Positions 60,522 to 64,000 of a DNA stretch of 64,000 nt are shown here, piece by piece. Positions within the stretch are counted from its first letter, which is position 1. Each line of letters begins with the position of its first letter. Under the pieces are notes generated by a model. The model was given only the letters and a program-made list of their open reading frames with translations. It was not told where the DNA came from and made no database searches. The stretch spans positions 874,501 to 938,500 of the forward strand of contig NC_074711.1 of NCBI RefSeq assembly GCF_947242115.1, read 5' to 3'. The position numbers and the translations under genes were made by a program. This DNA comes from Biomphalaria glabrata. Lineage: Eukaryota > Mollusca > Gastropoda > Planorbidae.

Positions 60522-63381
60522 GAAATTTTAAAGTTAACACATTGACTTGTCATATATTTTTCTTTTAAGACTAAGACTGCTTTTTTTTTATCCCTATGGA
60601 AATTCCTGGTGATTACTTGTATTATAGGGTGCTAAGCCAAAGCATATATCATATAACCAAAGCTTTCTATTCATAGTTTAGAGTTTCAATTTTAGTTAAC
60701 ACAAGGCATAATTTCTAATCAAAATTTCTCAAAGGAGTCTACATTCTCTGGCAATTTTAGCATTTTCATAGATAAACTGATGGCATTAATTAGTGTCACC
60801 CTGATGAGAACCTGTCATATTAAGAGTGATTTTTTTCTTTTCCATCTTGAATGTGATGTAGTTCTAAGAAGAAATAAATTGCAATAACACTTTCAGGGCA
60901 TTAAAACTTGAATATTTTAATAGGATAAGCTCAATTCGTAAAATGAACAGGCACAATAGTATCTCTGGATATAGTAACAAAATTTTAAACATTGATATAA
61001 TTCTAAAGATTAATTTCACTTTTATATTTTGATGTACATCTTTAGAAAGACAATAGTCAAAGAAGGGAATGGCAAGTTAAAACTGTCTTTCTCGAATCTC
61101 TTCATTTAGTGCTCAGGAAATTTCTGTCCTATTTTTGCTGTTAGCAACTCATTTCTAGCAAGTGAAAATAAAAATGTAAAATCATCACTGTAAATAAACT
61201 ATTTTTGGCCACCCATCCTGCACTAGTTAAAGTAGCCTTGTGACTTTGGCTTCATTTAAATGATAAAAGTATACAAATACAAAATAAATAGAAATCAATA
61301 AATCATGACATACATACTCTAATGTACCCACTAACATCAACTTGCAACAAACTAATACAATAGTAGAAATCTGAATCTTTTAAATAAAATATGTGTGAGG
61401 TATAGACTAGCCCAGTTCAATTAGCTTAAAAAAAACAGTTGATTTAGACAACAGAATCTGACATGGCAATAAGATCACTATTCATTGGATAATACTGGCA
61501 TGAAGTTAAATTACAAGAGGAGAAAGCTTAAACAATTTGTCCTTTAATCAATCAGAAACACAGTTATACACCTTATTGACAAACACAACCCAATTTGAGA
61601 CAATTACTTCTGTTTCCTGTTACTTCTGCCACTCTTGGAAAAAGCCACTAAGAAGTGCCATGCACTAGTTAAGATTCATGCAGAGTAAGAGAAATTCTAA
61701 CCTTATTTCCCTCAGCAAAATAAATAACAGCTGACCTCAATGGTAATAAAGTTCTGAATTGATTTTGATGTTAATTTCAATTCATTTAGTTTAAAGCTTG
61801 CAATGTGAAGATTCGGAATCAGGATTTAAGCACACATCTTCAATTTCACACAAAATTCTTTCGTGGCCAAAGAATGAGTGATCAGATTTTGTGATAATTA
61901 ACTTGCCATTTCAAAAAAAAAACTATAACAATGTATCATCCTGAAGACAATGGTATATAAAAATAAAGATCAATCTGTGGCCATTATATTTTGTCACACT
62001 GGAAAGTCAATGTCTCTTGGGGGGGGGGTCAATTTAAGCCTTGAAAAGCTAATAGGGATAAGAAAGTACCTTGCACATGGTGGAGATGAATCAGACTTTT
62101 ATCCACAAAACAGTTCTCTGCATAGGCTACCCTTCAATGGATACATGAAGAGTTACCTATGGTGCTTGGCTGCCAGCCTTGTTTTTTCAGGGATGGGGGG
62201 GGGGGGGGGGGGGGGGGCGCTCATTTGGAGTTGAGATACCATTAATGTCTAATTGATGGGTGACCCTTCAGTCAGAAGTCTACTTAGAGTCATCTGGAAG
62301 ATCTTGCCTAGGAGAGAAAGCCTTTCCACTGGTAAAAGGATCTTAAGTGTGAAACTTTCACTGGCATTAGAGAGTATTTCTATTAAGTAAAAAAGCAACA
62401 GTGGCCCTTTGTTGTAGAGCAAACAATGTAATACACAATACACATTATAATTTTATTTTGTCAATAATATTTTATAAGGTATAGATACACAGTATGGTTC
62501 AGTGTTTTACAATCATTGAGGTGTGGAGAGTTCTGACCATCAAGAGAAGTACATTTTGTCTTTGCCTAGTATAAAATATAATATGATGCAAATAAATCAA
62601 TAATGAAATAATTAAATTCCCTACCATGTTCCAAGCACCAGTTTGTGACAGATACAAATATGAATCTTTTAAGTTTTTCTTTTTAATATATAAATTCTGA
62701 CGAGTTCAAGAAAAAGATGAGAATAATAAAAAAAAATCTTGGAAGGCACTTCGATAAATACACTTAAATACACTAACCAAAAAAAATGATGATAGTTAAA
62801 CATTTTTGTACAAAACCAATTGAATATTTCTGACAATACAAAGTTAGAAAAAAAAAATTCCTTGAGGTAAATTTCATTTGCTACTGTGTCAGACACTAAA
62901 TGACGCAGTTGTAAGGCTGCTCAACTGCCTTAACAAGATTCCCCAATGAAAAATCTCAGCCAAGAGCCATCACTGCCCATATTGTGAGAGCAGTTAAAAT
63001 GTAACCCCTATTGCAAGCGTATTTGAGCTAGTGTTTTTCACACATAAAAGCTCTTGAAATAAAATATTACTATAAAAATGATAAAATTAAATTTTTTCAC
63101 AATACATGTCAGAATTGTAACATAAATAAAATGCCATTTCTGGTATAAGTAAATTAATAAGCAATTTCCCACTTCATTCTCTAATACATCTGATTAGAAA
63201 TAAAATGAATATTTGTAGCAAAATTACTTTTACTTTAAAAGCAAATCTTTTGATTCAATGAAAGAATCATGAAATAGAAAAAACAAACTTGTATACACAA
63301 AATATAATGTCAGATTGGAGAATGCTTTCAACAGAGCACACAAAATATCTGAAGAAAATACTCATCTTGGCATTGCTGGCA
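60522..63381. other. DUS3L 3' flank and probable 3' UTR of the minus-strand gene
   Basis: About 2.9 kb without recognisable coding sequence or transposable element. It contains two plus-strand G-runs (62022-62029 and 62195-62217). Confidence 0.4.
62195..62217. repeat. 23-base G homopolymer
   Basis: Uninterrupted G run following GGGAT; length in an assembly is unreliable for such runs. Confidence 0.9.
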
Positions 63382-63621
63382 TCAATCTGTCTTTTTAATT
63401 ACAGGCGTCCCAGAAGACAGTTGACCATTTCGACAAGATTGCGTAGCCTTGAGAAAGTAAAACTTGGCATTATTTAGACTGCAGTAGGCGGCTATTTGTG
63501 GCAGAATAAATAATATGCCATTTACCAGCCAGAAGATGATTCTGGCCAATGCTGTTTGAGGCACTCGGTGGATGTAGGGAGTTCTATAGTGGAAGGAGGA
63601 GCCCATGTAGGAAAACTGACC
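63382..63621 (-). CDS. Terminal exon of an unrecognised membrane protein (79 residues to stop)
   Basis: Reverse strand: acceptor TTTATTTTCAG, then an open phase-0 frame from 63621 to TGA at 63384-63382. It starts GQFSYMGSSFHYRTPYIHRV and contains one hydrophobic segment of about 23 residues (IIFWLVNGILFILPQIAAY, near residues 29-47). It ends GQLSSGTPVIKKTD. The aromatic, non-random composition and good acceptor suggest a real last exon of a small membrane protein; I do not recognise the family. The codons upstream of the acceptor look intronic (poly-Phe and stop-prone), so the earlier exons lie beyond 64000. Confidence 0.5.
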   Translation of the reverse strand, partial: GQFSYMGSSFHYRTPYIHRVPQTALARIIFWLVNGILFILPQIAAYCSLNNAKFYFLKATQSCRNGQLSSGTPVIKKTD

Positions 63622-63714
63622 CTGAAAATAAACACAAAAAATACATGTGTGTTTAATATTATGTAGGAGTTTAGTCTTCAAAGGTGTTAAAATACCATGT
63701 TCTATAAAAAAAAA

Positions 63715-63810
63715 AAAACCACCATATTCTCTCAAATCTAAGCCACACCCTTTTAGCATTTTTGAAGGGTCCATTGGTTGTAGCTTACACTTGGGCCGCA
63801 GCTTAAAATT
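63715..63810. mobile_element. Possible DNA-transposon end fragment
   Basis: Contains CTCAAATCTAAGCCACACCC and GCTTACACTTGGGCCGCAGC, reminiscent of widespread TIRs with AATCTAAGCCGCACC. No partner end or TSD is seen in the window. Confidence 0.25.
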
Positions 63811-64000
63811 CAATAGATCTAAAATAATGTGAACTGCCAAATCTGCTAATTTTAACAATTACATGGGAAGCTCTCACAAAGGCAGCAGGACACATTTGAG
63901 GGCTAGTGGAAAACAATTGTAGAGGACAGGAGCACAAGACATACAGGAAACTTAAATAGACTCCGGGTGGACAATGGTTTTGTCTAAAATAAATGTGAAA

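Noticed and set aside
61950-62234. 94-codon frame ending in poly-Gly
   Set aside because: The open end is the G homopolymer, and composition looks random.

Overview
This is an AT-rich animal genomic window with long repeat-filled introns, many tRNA-derived SINEs, several families of non-LTR retrotransposon and TIR DNA transposons. The four recognisable host genes are ordinary metazoan genes. Their protein similarity, the CTAGAT-rich simple sequence and the repeat content fit a gastropod mollusc, possibly a planorbid-like pulmonate snail; that species-level guess is inference.

Layout. 62-15675 (+): the last 16 coding exons of importin-11 (IPO11), including a U12-type AT-AC intron and an intron whose 5' splice site has been amplified into about 40 copies. 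15676-19702: LINE fossils (an RTE-like and a Rex1-like element) and a 34-bp tandem repeat. 19703-24215 (-): a complete three-exon HYPK gene. 24216-32769: LINE and hAT remnants and AT-rich sequence. 32770-44197 (+): a complete 13-coding-exon KAT7 (HBO1, MYST histone acetyltransferase). Its first intron holds a 3.2-kb hAT element with an open N-terminal transposase frame, and another intron has a GC donor. 44198-51938: more LINE, SINE and MITE copies. 51986-60520 (+): a complete 11-coding-exon DUS3L (tRNA dihydrouridine synthase 3). One intron carries a 1.1-kb TIR element, and several decayed copies of a 3' splice junction precede exon 7. 63382-63621 (-): the terminal exon of an unrecognised membrane protein.

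The host genes act in unrelated pathways: nuclear import, NatA co-translational acetylation and chaperoning, histone H3/H4 acetylation, and tRNA modification. There is no operon-like arrangement. For all three complete coding regions the exon phases were checked by hand and the summed lengths are divisible by three (HYPK 123 aa, KAT7 555 aa, DUS3L 697 aa). For IPO11 the last 576 residues are in the window.

The most unusual signals are splice-junction minisatellites in two different genes: a donor-derived one in IPO11 and an acceptor-derived one in DUS3L. After these come the AT-AC intron and the two hAT elements with exact 8-bp target duplications. No entirely new biological system was established. 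All calls were made by eye, without database searches.
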